Program-made: the position numbers and the translations under genes | The notes under the pieces: generated by a model | Database searches by the model: none | The model's input: the letters and a program-made list of their open reading frames with translations, nothing else | What the model was told of the DNA's origin: nothing | Shown here: positions 1 through 6,450 of the stretch, one piece after another | Layout: each line of letters begins with the position of its first letter | How positions within the stretch are numbered: position 1 is the first letter of the stretch | Assembly: GCA_045594705.1 (NCBI GenBank) | Contig: JAZNZB010000032.1 | Span: forward strand, 1-17,887 | DNA from: SVQP01 sp045594705 | Lineage (GTDB): Bacteria; Bacillota; Clostridia; Oscillospirales; CAG-272 | Direction: 5' to 3' | DNA length: 17,887 nt

Positions 1-89
1 GACAATCCCCGTGCGAAAACTCCGCTTATTCCTCAGCCCCATCGAGCTGTGTTTTTTATTTTTTCATTTACAGCATCAGCATGGAATCG
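1..89. repeat. Artefactual copy of 174-262 (library read-through)
   Basis: Bases 1-89 are identical to 174-262, an offset of 173. The second copy contains the last codons and stop of the alpha-mannosidase gene. The first copy stops matching exactly where the adapter-like block begins (90), and the second starts exactly where that block ends (174). This is what a read through an 89-nt insert, its adapter and the same insert again on a rolling-circle template would give. I therefore treat this copy as an assembly artefact, not a biological tandem duplication. Confidence 0.9.
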
Positions 90-173
90 AAGTCGGATCG
101 TAGCCATGTCGTTCTGTGAGCCAAGGAGTTGAATTACTAAGTTGTCTTCCTAAGACCGCTTGGCCTCCGACTT
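90..173. other. MGI/BGI DNBSEQ sequencing adapter with 10-nt barcode
   Basis: This 84-nt block divides cleanly. Bases 90-131 (42 nt, starting AAGTCGGATCGTAGCC) match the DNBSEQ read-2 adapter as I remember it. Bases 132-141 (AATTACTAAG) would be a sample barcode. Bases 142-173 (32 nt) are the reverse complement of the read-1 adapter, which starts AAGTCGGAGGCCAAGC. The 8-nt inverted repeat at its two ends (90-97 and 166-173) is simply the shared adapter start. It is contamination retained at the contig end. The match is from memory and was not searched. Confidence 0.95.
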
Positions 174-240
174 GACAATCCCCGTGCGAAAACTCCGCTT
201 ATTCCTCAGCCCCATCGAGCTGTGTTTTTTATTTTTTCAT

Positions 241-2634
241 TTACAGCATCAGCATGGAATCGTGCTCGCGAAGCGTGCCGTCCTTGTAAAGCAACGTCTT
301 AACATCATACTTGCCGAATTCCAGCTCCAGTGCTGTGCCCATCACCGTGCAGGTACATGCTCGTGCTGCGTCCAGGTTGTTGAACAGGCGGATCATGTAT
401 GTCTCGTCATCCATCTTGCGGAAAGCGGAAAGTGTGATATTGTTGTCGGACAGCGTGACGGGAGACGAGTCATACGAAACGCCCTTTCCGTGCGGATATA
501 CGTTGAGCGTATAGAACTTCTGTGCAAACTCGGTTGCCTTACGCTCAAGCTCCGCTTTATCGCAGACCTCTAAGCGGAACGAATACTCGTGCACGCCAAG
601 GTCGATGTAATCATAATATCTCTCATCGGGCAGAATGGGCAAATCACCTGCGGGATGTGCGCAGTAAACCGAACCGTTAAGCAGAGTCAGATACAGCTTT
701 CCGTTCTCGATAGAGCAGCCGTATGTGCCCTGCTTGAACACGCCCAGCACCTTATCGCCGTTCTCAACTGCCACAAAGCGGTGCGAGCACTGCTCCAGAT
801 CATGGCAGTATTCCTGCGTGCCGAACGAGGTCTGGCCGATAAACTTGCCCACCTCGGCAAGCGGGATCTCCAGCTTCAGACCCTTGCCCGCATCGTTCCA
901 GGATACGTTGACCTTGACATCCACGTAAGGCAGATCGCGGTAAACGGTGTATCCCACGCGCACGTCGGACTTGCCGGTAGTATATTCGCTCTCAAGGCGA
1001 GTCAGCACGTCGCCGCGCTCGATGACACGCAAGGCGGTCTTGCAATCAAGTGCCTTTTGCTCTTGGCTGATGGTCTTGAGCCACCAGCCCCAGGGGTCGG
1101 CATTGTCGGTAAAGGTCACGGGAGCAAACGCGCCGCCGCCAAGATACTGCTTGCCGTCTACTTCAAGTCCCGCAAGGCAGCCGCACTCGGTGCAGAAATC
1201 GAGCTTTTGGTTGCCGATCTCAAAGTGGGTCTGCGGCGTCTTGTCCATGGGCACGCGATCCACCTTGGTGATCTTGACGTCAAAGCGAGTCAGCGTCATC
1301 GGCTTGAGCTTTGCACGAACCGTGACTCTCTTTCTTCTGTCCATATTGATGGTAGAGCTTTCCTTGGTCAGCTGAGAAACGCAAACACCGTGCTCATCAC
1401 GGACTTCCAGTGCATACATCTTGGGATCTCTTGCATCCATGGCATCCATGATCAGCATTTCCAGGTCAAACACGCCGTCGATCTCGTAAGGATGCGAATT
1501 GAATACCGCAAACGGGAATTCACCACCCGCACCGCGCGTCCAGCCCTCATACAGCTTAAAGAAGGCACGCGAGAACTGCTCATCCAAAATCTCCAGGGCA
1601 TGATCGGCCTTGCGCAAACTGGACACGTTGCCCTCCAGTATGCTGGTACCGGACAGCACGTCGTGGAACTGAATCATAGCCATGATGCGCTGCGCCTCGT
1701 CCATGGCAGCCTTATCGTATTCAAAATCGGTCTCAATCGCTGCGCGTGCGCAGATCTTTTCCGTGGTGAGCAGCGCATCCTCCAGGCTTGCATATCTGCG
1801 CTTGAGCGCGCTGACAGAGGAATAGCACTTGACAAAGCAGGGCTCCAGCGCATCGTCCACAGACGCCGTCGGCGTTGCTGCAGCGAAAAACTGCTCAGGG
1901 GTGGAGTGCACAATGCGCACGCCGTTGCCAAGCTGCTCCTGCATGAATGCACCGATCTCGGTTAGGTCCTTTCTGGAAGGGCCTCCGCCGTGGTTGCCGA
2001 TGCCCCACAGGGCAAACGCCACGTCCTCGTTTTCCCAAGGACGCATCTTTCTCTTGATGGCGTTAACTGCGTTACCAAGCTCGGAGCAATAAATGGTATC
2101 GTCCTCAAATCTTGCCGCCTTGACCGAGCTTACACCGTCAAGTCCCTTCCACTCAAAGAACATGGACGGCAGCTCCATCATGGGCTTGAGCGGGCGACAG
2201 AAGATATAGCTGTCGTAGCCTGTCTTGTTCAGGATCTGCACAAGTCCCTGTGTGTGACCGAACGAGTCAAAGTTGACCGCAGTGGTGGGACGTACACCGA
2301 ATTTTTCCTTGAAATACGTAAGGCCTGTCTCGATCTGACGCACAAAGCCCTCGCCGCTCGGTACGGTGCAGTCGGGCTGGACGTACCAGCCGCCCATAAT
2401 ATGCCACTTGCCTGCAGCCACCAGCTCCTTGATGCGGGAGAACAGCGCGGGATCGTATCGTTCGATCCACTCGTACAAGAGGGCCTCGTTGTGGCAGAAA
2501 ATATAATCGTATTCATCAGCCAGCTCGGCAGCCGAATAAAAGGTTGCCAGTGCGGCAGAGGCTCCCTCGTTCCAATCCCATTGCCAGACGGGATCCAGGT
2601 GCGCGTTACAGATCAGATGCAATTCCTTCATCAC
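241..2634 (-). CDS. Alpha-mannosidase, glycoside hydrolase family 38
   Basis: A 797-residue retaining alpha-mannosidase that hydrolyses terminal alpha-mannosides. It has no signal peptide, so it should act in the cytoplasm on imported manno-oligosaccharides. Visible GH38 hallmarks are the N-terminal zinc-site motif AHLDPVWQW (H12, D14), the nucleophile motif NFDSFGH (121-127, presumed nucleophile D123), GIGNHGGGP (211-219) and the second zinc region FHDVLSGT (323-330, H324). The rest is the expected beta-rich C-terminal part, and the length is at the short end for bacterial GH38. The start follows a strong GGAGGAG site; the next codon is also ATG and could be used instead. It lies directly downstream of a MarR gene and has its own consensus promoter. 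No clear terminator is visible between its stop and base 174. The exact linkage preferred is unknown. Confidence 0.95.
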   Translation of the reverse strand: MMKELHLICNAHLDPVWQWDWNEGASAALATFYSAAELADEYDYIFCHNEALLYEWIERYDPALFSRIKELVAAGKWHIMGGWYVQPDCTVPSGEGFVRQIETGLTYFKEKFGVRPTTAVNFDSFGHTQGLVQILNKTGYDSYIFCRPLKPMMELPSMFFEWKGLDGVSSVKAARFEDDTIYCSELGNAVNAIKRKMRPWENEDVAFALWGIGNHGGGPSRKDLTEIGAFMQEQLGNGVRIVHSTPEQFFAAATPTASVDDALEPCFVKCYSSVSALKRRYASLEDALLTTEKICARAAIETDFEYDKAAMDEAQRIMAMIQFHDVLSGTSILEGNVSSLRKADHALEILDEQFSRAFFKLYEGWTRGAGGEFPFAVFNSHPYEIDGVFDLEMLIMDAMDARDPKMYALEVRDEHGVCVSQLTKESSTINMDRRKRVTVRAKLKPMTLTRFDVKITKVDRVPMDKTPQTHFEIGNQKLDFCTECGCLAGLEVDGKQYLGGGAFAPVTFTDNADPWGWWLKTISQEQKALDCKTALRVIERGDVLTRLESEYTTGKSDVRVGYTVYRDLPYVDVKVNVSWNDAGKGLKLEIPLAEVGKFIGQTSFGTQEYCHDLEQCSHRFVAVENGDKVLGVFKQGTYGCSIENGKLYLTLLNGSVYCAHPAGDLPILPDERYYDYIDLGVHEYSFRLEVCDKAELERKATEFAQKFYTLNVYPHGKGVSYDSSPVTLSDNNITLSAFRKMDDETYMIRLFNNLDAARACTCTVMGTALELEFGKYDVKTLLYKDGTLREHDSMLML

Positions 2635-2666
2635 GTATCTCCTCCGGATTCAAGATTTTCATTTTT

Positions 2667-2695
2667 ATTATAACAAAGGTTCCGTCACTTGTCAA
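2667..2695 (-). promoter_or_regulatory. Sigma-A promoter of the GH38 gene
   Basis: On the minus strand the -35 box TTGACA (2690-2695) is 17 nt from a perfect TATAAT (2667-2672). It points at the mannosidase, whose start codon lies about 30 nt downstream of the -10. The -35 sits in the loop of the inverted repeat 2678-2705, so the promoter and the MarR gene's 3' hairpin overlap. Confidence 0.88.
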
Positions 2696-2705
2696 TGACG
2701 GAGCC
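2678..2705 (-). terminator. Hairpin after the MarR gene, overlapping the GH38 promoter
   Basis: Arms GGTTCCGTCA (2678-2687) and TGACGGAGCC (2696-2705) pair at 9 of 10 positions around an 8-nt loop. On the minus strand the hairpin begins 6 nt after the MarR stop and is followed by TTTGTT, a weak U-tract. It could be an intrinsic terminator, a regulator binding site over the mannosidase promoter, or both. Confidence 0.55.
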
Positions 2706-2711
2706 TGTGTT

Positions 2712-3152
2712 TTATTGGTTCTTTTTGAGTCTGTTTTCTGCATTGAGCGCAATGCGATCGTTGTATTGCGCGTAAGCGCGCAGGTCCTCGGGAGAGAAAT
2801 CCGCAAAAATCCCGCGCAAAAACTGCTCTGCGGCGCGATGCAGATCGGGCATCATACGCTCGGCTGTCTCGGTCAGGCAAAGATGCATCACGCGCCTGTC
2901 CTGCGAGTCGCGCACGCGCTCCAGCAGGTCGCGGCGCATCAGATGCTCCACCGCCTTGGAGATATTGGCCTTGGCCAGGCGGCTGTAGGCAATGATATCG
3001 GTTGCAGTGTTCTTATCCGGATTGTTATGCAAAAACAAAAGCACGGTCAACTCGGTCGAATTGATATTATATTCCTTGCAAACCGGGGCAAGGCACTCCT
3101 CTAAATATTGCTCCATGGTATACAGCTTTCCAAGCCATTCGGAATAATGCAT
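2712..3152 (-). CDS. MarR-family transcriptional regulator
   Basis: A 146-residue winged-helix regulator of usual MarR length. The DNA-binding core runs from about residue 30 to 105: the recognition-helix region reads SRLAKANISKAVEHLMRRDL, and the wing reads RDSQDRRVMHLCLTE with the family's typical D-x-R-R. Helices at both ends should form the dimer interface. The start is supported by a GGAG site about 8 nt upstream. It is the first gene of a minus-strand pair with the GH38 mannosidase and is divergent from the LamG/GH lipoprotein, so it may regulate itself, the mannosidase or the lipoprotein. The effector cannot be read from sequence. Confidence 0.93.
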   Translation of the reverse strand: MHYSEWLGKLYTMEQYLEECLAPVCKEYNINSTELTVLLFLHNNPDKNTATDIIAYSRLAKANISKAVEHLMRRDLLERVRDSQDRRVMHLCLTETAERMMPDLHRAAEQFLRGIFADFSPEDLRAYAQYNDRIALNAENRLKKNQ

Positions 3153-3190
3153 AGCGTCTCCTTTTAGTTTCTTTTCGAACTATTTCTTCC

Positions 3191-3219
3191 ATTATACGCT
3201 CCCGCACCTTGCTTGTCAA
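3191..3219 (-). promoter_or_regulatory. Sigma-A promoter of the MarR gene
   Basis: The minus strand reads TTGACA (3214-3219), 17 nt, then TATAAT (3191-3196). An inverted repeat, CCTTGC (3207-3212) and GCAAGG (3229-3234), brackets the -35 box and is a candidate autoregulatory operator. Confidence 0.88.
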
Positions 3220-3264
3220 GAGACTTTTGCAAGGTTTTTGTCACTTTCCCTCTTTTTTTGCACA

Positions 3265-3293
3265 TTGACAAACGTACCCTGTTCGGGTATAAT
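3265..3293 (+). promoter_or_regulatory. Sigma-A promoter of the LamG/GH lipoprotein gene
   Basis: TTGACA (3265-3270), 17 nt, then TATAAT (3288-3293), about 30 nt before the start codon. Its -35 lies 46 nt from that of the divergent MarR promoter, so one bound regulator could affect both. Confidence 0.88.
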
Positions 3294-3324
3294 GGATATA
3301 TACGATATGAAAGGAAATAAGCCT

Positions 3325-5367
3325 ATGAAATCCATGTGGAAACTGATCCCCATCATGCTTTGCATTTGCATGCTGCTCCCTTTGGTTGCCTGTACGCCTG
3401 TCTCTGAGAATTCTGATCCATCGGAGAGCGAAGGGTCGTCCGTGCATGAAGCAGACACCTCGTCTCCCGATTCCGGGTCCGAATCCAAATCCGAGTCTGA
3501 GTCCGAAACCACACCCGCAGAGGGTGAGATCGACTACTATCCGGGCATGAGCTACGTCAAAGAGGAAAAAGAAATCTCTGTCGCAGGCTTTGATACCCAA
3601 AAGCTCGGACAGGTCGCAAGCACCTTGGAGCGCGGTGTTGTTTCGCTTCTTTGTGCCAACTTCGACGACGGTGACAAAACTGCCGACGGCAAGATCGCTT
3701 ATCGCGATGCAAGCCTTGCAACCGTCAAGGACGGTGCGCTGCATTTCATGTACGACGGGCAAGGCTACCCGGGCGGTTGGTCCACCTTCTCCCCCCTTGC
3801 GCCTGCGTCTGTCAAGGACAATCACCAGGTGCAGCTCTCCATGGATATTGCAAGCTTTGCGCCCAACGCAGACTCCACGGGCACGCACACCTGGATCTCC
3901 ACCTTTATCGGCTGCTACGTTTCCAACTATTCGGGCAAGATCCCGGATGCTCCCGGTGACGGTCTTTGGTTCTCGTTCTCCGAGAACGACGTGATCACAG
4001 TCATCGGCGGCACAGGCGGCGGCTGGCCTGCAGGCTTTGCCTCGGTCAAGATCCCCCGCGGCTTTGCCGATATGCAGCACGTGGACATCGTATGCACCGA
4101 GAATTACGATACCTATATTTATGGCACGTTTGACGCCGGCGAGAGTGTGCTGCTGCTCAAGACAAGCATGAACGATTCTTTGCTGACCGTGTATGACGCT
4201 AACGGTCAAAAGGTTGCCGAAACCGCCAACAGCATGGGGCACTATGCGGGCGATTACTTTGTGTTCTTTACTCACATGGGTGCTGCCAGAATCGATAATC
4301 TGAACATTTATGCCTGCCAAAAGGAGGAAAAGCGCGTGGAGACCGTGATCACAGCAGTTCCCGACCAGGGTGTCACACCCGGACTTGACATGACGGATAA
4401 GACCGACCTTGTCAGCATTTGCTACTCGGTCTGGTTTGACGGTATTCTGGGCACCGGCAACGAGCCCGTGACCGATTTCAATAACATCACCGAGGTGCTC
4501 GAGGGCAAGCGCGACTGGGGCGCGGTACACGCCTTCCACTACTGGGCAAAGCCCGCGCAGGGCTACTACCGCTCCACCGACATACAGGCCGCCAAGAACA
4601 ATCTGATCCTCTTGGGCCAGGCCGATGTGGACTTTATCATCCTTGACTACACCAACGCAAACGACAGCTATATATCCAACACTGCCATGGGCAAGGTCTG
4701 GATGTTTGACCCCTTAGACACCCTTTGTCAGGCAACGCTTGAGCTGCGCGCCGAGGGGTATCGCACGCCCTACATCGTGGCTTGGTGCGGCGCATCCGAA
4801 GGTCCTATGATCAAGGCACTTTACGACCGCTACTACACCGAGAACAACCCCTATGCCGACTGCTTTGTTTACTGGGAGGGCAAGCCCTTCATGATCTATA
4901 CCCAAAGCACCGACTCCTTCCCCTGCCCCGATCTGTTCACGGTTCGCCACATGTGGGGTCTGACAAACGAGCCCTGCTGGAGATTTTTGAACGTCAAAAA
5001 CAGAAATACCGCCTATGAAAAGGACGGCGTGATCGAGCAGATCTCGGTCGCGGTCGCTTCGCAGGAGACCTATATGTCCATGCCCACCGCGCACGGCAGA
5101 AACGGCGGCAAATTCTTCTACGATCAATGGAAGGAGGCCTTCCGCGTCCATCCCAAGGTGGTCACGCTGACCTGGTGGAACGAATGGACCGCACAACGCT
5201 TTATCGTGGACGGCCAGACCGCATTCGTGGATAATTACAATCAGGAATACAGCCGCGACATTGAGCCCATGGAGGGCGGACACGGCGACCTTTACTATCA
5301 GTGGATGAAGCAATACATTGCTGCCTATAAGGCAGGTAAGAGCTGTCCCAGACTGATAGAGGACTGA
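3325..5367 (+). CDS. Lipoprotein with LamG-like domain and GH71/GH99-like catalytic domain
   Basis: A 680-residue secreted lipoprotein, probably a surface glycan hydrolase. The signal peptide ends in lipobox LVAC (Cys23), followed by a Ser/Glu/Pro-rich spacer (about 24-70). Residues about 110-332 look like a concanavalin/LamG-type beta-sandwich. Residues about 360-680 look like a TIM-barrel domain related to GH71/GH99-like proteins: HAFHYWAKPAQGYYRS (about 402-417), VDFIILDYTNAND (about 434-446) and LTWWNEWTAQRF (about 614-625). The Asp and Glu in the last two are candidate active-site residues, an inference. I chose the start at 3325 rather than an upstream in-frame ATG at 3238 because it has an AAAGGA site and begins a proper signal peptide, and because 3238 lies upstream of the promoter. 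It ends at a strong terminator. The substrate is unknown; the mannosidase nearby hints at a mannan. Confidence 0.8.
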   Translation: MKSMWKLIPIMLCICMLLPLVACTPVSENSDPSESEGSSVHEADTSSPDSGSESKSESESETTPAEGEIDYYPGMSYVKEEKEISVAGFDTQKLGQVASTLERGVVSLLCANFDDGDKTADGKIAYRDASLATVKDGALHFMYDGQGYPGGWSTFSPLAPASVKDNHQVQLSMDIASFAPNADSTGTHTWISTFIGCYVSNYSGKIPDAPGDGLWFSFSENDVITVIGGTGGGWPAGFASVKIPRGFADMQHVDIVCTENYDTYIYGTFDAGESVLLLKTSMNDSLLTVYDANGQKVAETANSMGHYAGDYFVFFTHMGAARIDNLNIYACQKEEKRVETVITAVPDQGVTPGLDMTDKTDLVSICYSVWFDGILGTGNEPVTDFNNITEVLEGKRDWGAVHAFHYWAKPAQGYYRSTDIQAAKNNLILLGQADVDFIILDYTNANDSYISNTAMGKVWMFDPLDTLCQATLELRAEGYRTPYIVAWCGASEGPMIKALYDRYYTENNPYADCFVYWEGKPFMIYTQSTDSFPCPDLFTVRHMWGLTNEPCWRFLNVKNRNTAYEKDGVIEQISVAVASQETYMSMPTAHGRNGGKFFYDQWKEAFRVHPKVVTLTWWNEWTAQRFIVDGQTAFVDNYNQEYSRDIEPMEGGHGDLYYQWMKQYIAAYKAGKSCPRLIED

Positions 5368-5379
5368 TTGAAAAATGAT

Positions 5380-5420
5380 GAGAGCAACACGGAAAGATTG
5401 CCGTGTTGCTCTCTCTTTTT
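5380..5420. terminator. Bidirectional terminator between the lipoprotein and AraC genes
   Basis: A perfect 13-bp stem, GAGAGCAACACGG (5380-5392) with CCGTGTTGCTCTC (5401-5413), has an 8-nt loop and is followed by TCTTTTT on the plus strand. On the minus strand the stem is followed by ATCATTTTT, so it may also end the convergent AraC transcript. Confidence 0.93.
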
Positions 5421-5430
5421 GATTGTGATT

Positions 5431-6288
5431 TTATACAGATGCAAAAGAAGCGTTTTTCCGATACTGCAAGGGCGTCATACCAAATTTCTTTTCAAAATAA
5501 GCAATGAACCGACTGCAGCTTGAAAAATTATTGAAACGACTGATCTCCTCTACGGAATAATTCGTGGTGATCAGCATCTGCTGCGCACCTCTCAAGCGCA
5601 AGGAAAGGATATACTGATAAGGCGTTTGCCCCGTATATTTGGCAAACAGCTTGGTAAAGTGATAGACGCTGTAGTTTTCGCGCTCGGCAAGCACTCCCAC
5701 AGAAATATTCTCTTGATAATGCTGTTGCAAATAAGCCACGGTTCGCTCAATCGGCAGCGGCATACGTTGCGCCTCTCCCCATAATGCATACCCCGCAACC
5801 GTATGCAAAAACGTGCCTAAGAGCGCAGAGGCACGCAGATCGTCTGCCGTCGTCCGGCTCAGCAGCAAAGGCGCAAGCTGATGATACAAAGCGTATATCG
5901 GCTCGGTCTGCTCTAAATGCATATAAAAAATGCCATCCGGGCAAAGCTTTCTGAAAAGCTCCCGACATCCGTATCCCTTGAAATGGATCCACAAAAACTG
6001 CCATACGGGCGTTTTGGTACAATAATAATGCGCCTCCATACAGTCTAAGATCAAAAGATCCTGCGCCCGCAGCGTGTAGGCTTGTCCGTTACAGCGCACA
6101 GAGCCCTCTCCGAGCTGCGTCAAACAAACGAAAAACGTATCGTAGCCGCTCCGCTCCGTAAAAAAACGTTCGCCCTGGGCATTGATCCCCATGGACTCCA
6201 CGTAATGCGGCAGCCAGCTCTGCCCCGTCCCCACGTAAGAATGAATACGCTCCGGTATACCGTCCGGGCGATGATTGAGATATTTCAT
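5431..6288 (-). CDS. AraC-family transcriptional regulator
   Basis: A 285-residue one-component sugar regulator with an N-terminal cupin-like sensing domain (about 1-170) and a C-terminal double helix-turn-helix (about 185-285). The DNA-binding part shows IERTVAYLQQHY, then SVGVLAERENYSVYHFTKLF, and the second helix pair ends in FEKKFGMTPLQYRK, the usual AraC signature end. The frame stays open upstream to 6381, but the upstream reading would run into the GH43 promoter. I prefer ATG at 6288, preceded by a weak GGATGG; ATG at 6300 is also possible. It is divergent from the GH43 lipoprotein, and is probably its activator. The ligand is probably a sugar from the GH43 substrate, by inference. Confidence 0.9.
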   Translation of the reverse strand: MKYLNHRPDGIPERIHSYVGTGQSWLPHYVESMGINAQGERFFTERSGYDTFFVCLTQLGEGSVRCNGQAYTLRAQDLLILDCMEAHYYCTKTPVWQFLWIHFKGYGCRELFRKLCPDGIFYMHLEQTEPIYALYHQLAPLLLSRTTADDLRASALLGTFLHTVAGYALWGEAQRMPLPIERTVAYLQQHYQENISVGVLAERENYSVYHFTKLFAKYTGQTPYQYILSLRLRGAQQMLITTNYSVEEISRFNNFSSCSRFIAYFEKKFGMTPLQYRKNASFASV

Positions 6289-6331
6289 AACACCATCCAT
6301 CACAATTTTCGTATATATTTTAAGAGTTTCC

Positions 6332-6362
6332 CGCAAGAATATTCTATGCGACAAGCCTTGCG
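6332..6362. promoter_or_regulatory. Candidate AraC operator
   Basis: The inverted repeat CGCAAG (6332-6337), 19 nt, CTTGCG (6357-6362) includes the perfect palindrome AGAATATTCT (6336-6345). It covers the -35 position of the GH43 promoter and lies between the divergent AraC and GH43 genes. It is a reasonable activator site, inferred from symmetry and position only. Confidence 0.4.
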
Positions 6363-6373
6363 TGTGATATAAT
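6345..6373 (+). promoter_or_regulatory. GH43 promoter with poor -35, probably activator-dependent
   Basis: A perfect -10 TATAAT (6368-6373) lies about 80 nt before the GH43 start, but the hexamer 17 nt upstream is TATGCG, far from TTGACA. Most other promoters in the window have near-perfect -35 boxes. A missing -35 at a promoter divergent from an AraC gene fits activator dependence. Confidence 0.6.
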
Positions 6374-6450
6374 AATACCATAGAATTCCAAATCAGTCAA
6401 TCTTTTTTTGCAATTCATCAAGCGTCACACATACGCAGAAAGGACAGATA

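Noticed and set aside
1..262. A biological tandem duplication of the mannosidase gene's 3' end, or a small transposable element with 8-bp terminal inverted repeats
   Set aside because: The intervening 84 nt are recognisable DNBSEQ adapters with a barcode, and the repeat borders coincide with the adapter ends.
160..573. 137-residue plus-strand open frame at the left end
   Set aside because: It starts inside the adapter block and then runs antisense to the GH38 gene.
589..1965. 458-residue plus-strand open frame
   Set aside because: It is antisense to the GH38 gene, whose conserved catalytic motifs lie on the minus strand; the plus frame shows no family signs.
3241..4539. 432-residue minus-strand open frame
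   Set aside because: It is antisense to the lipoprotein gene, which has a promoter, ribosome site, signal peptide and terminator in the right order.
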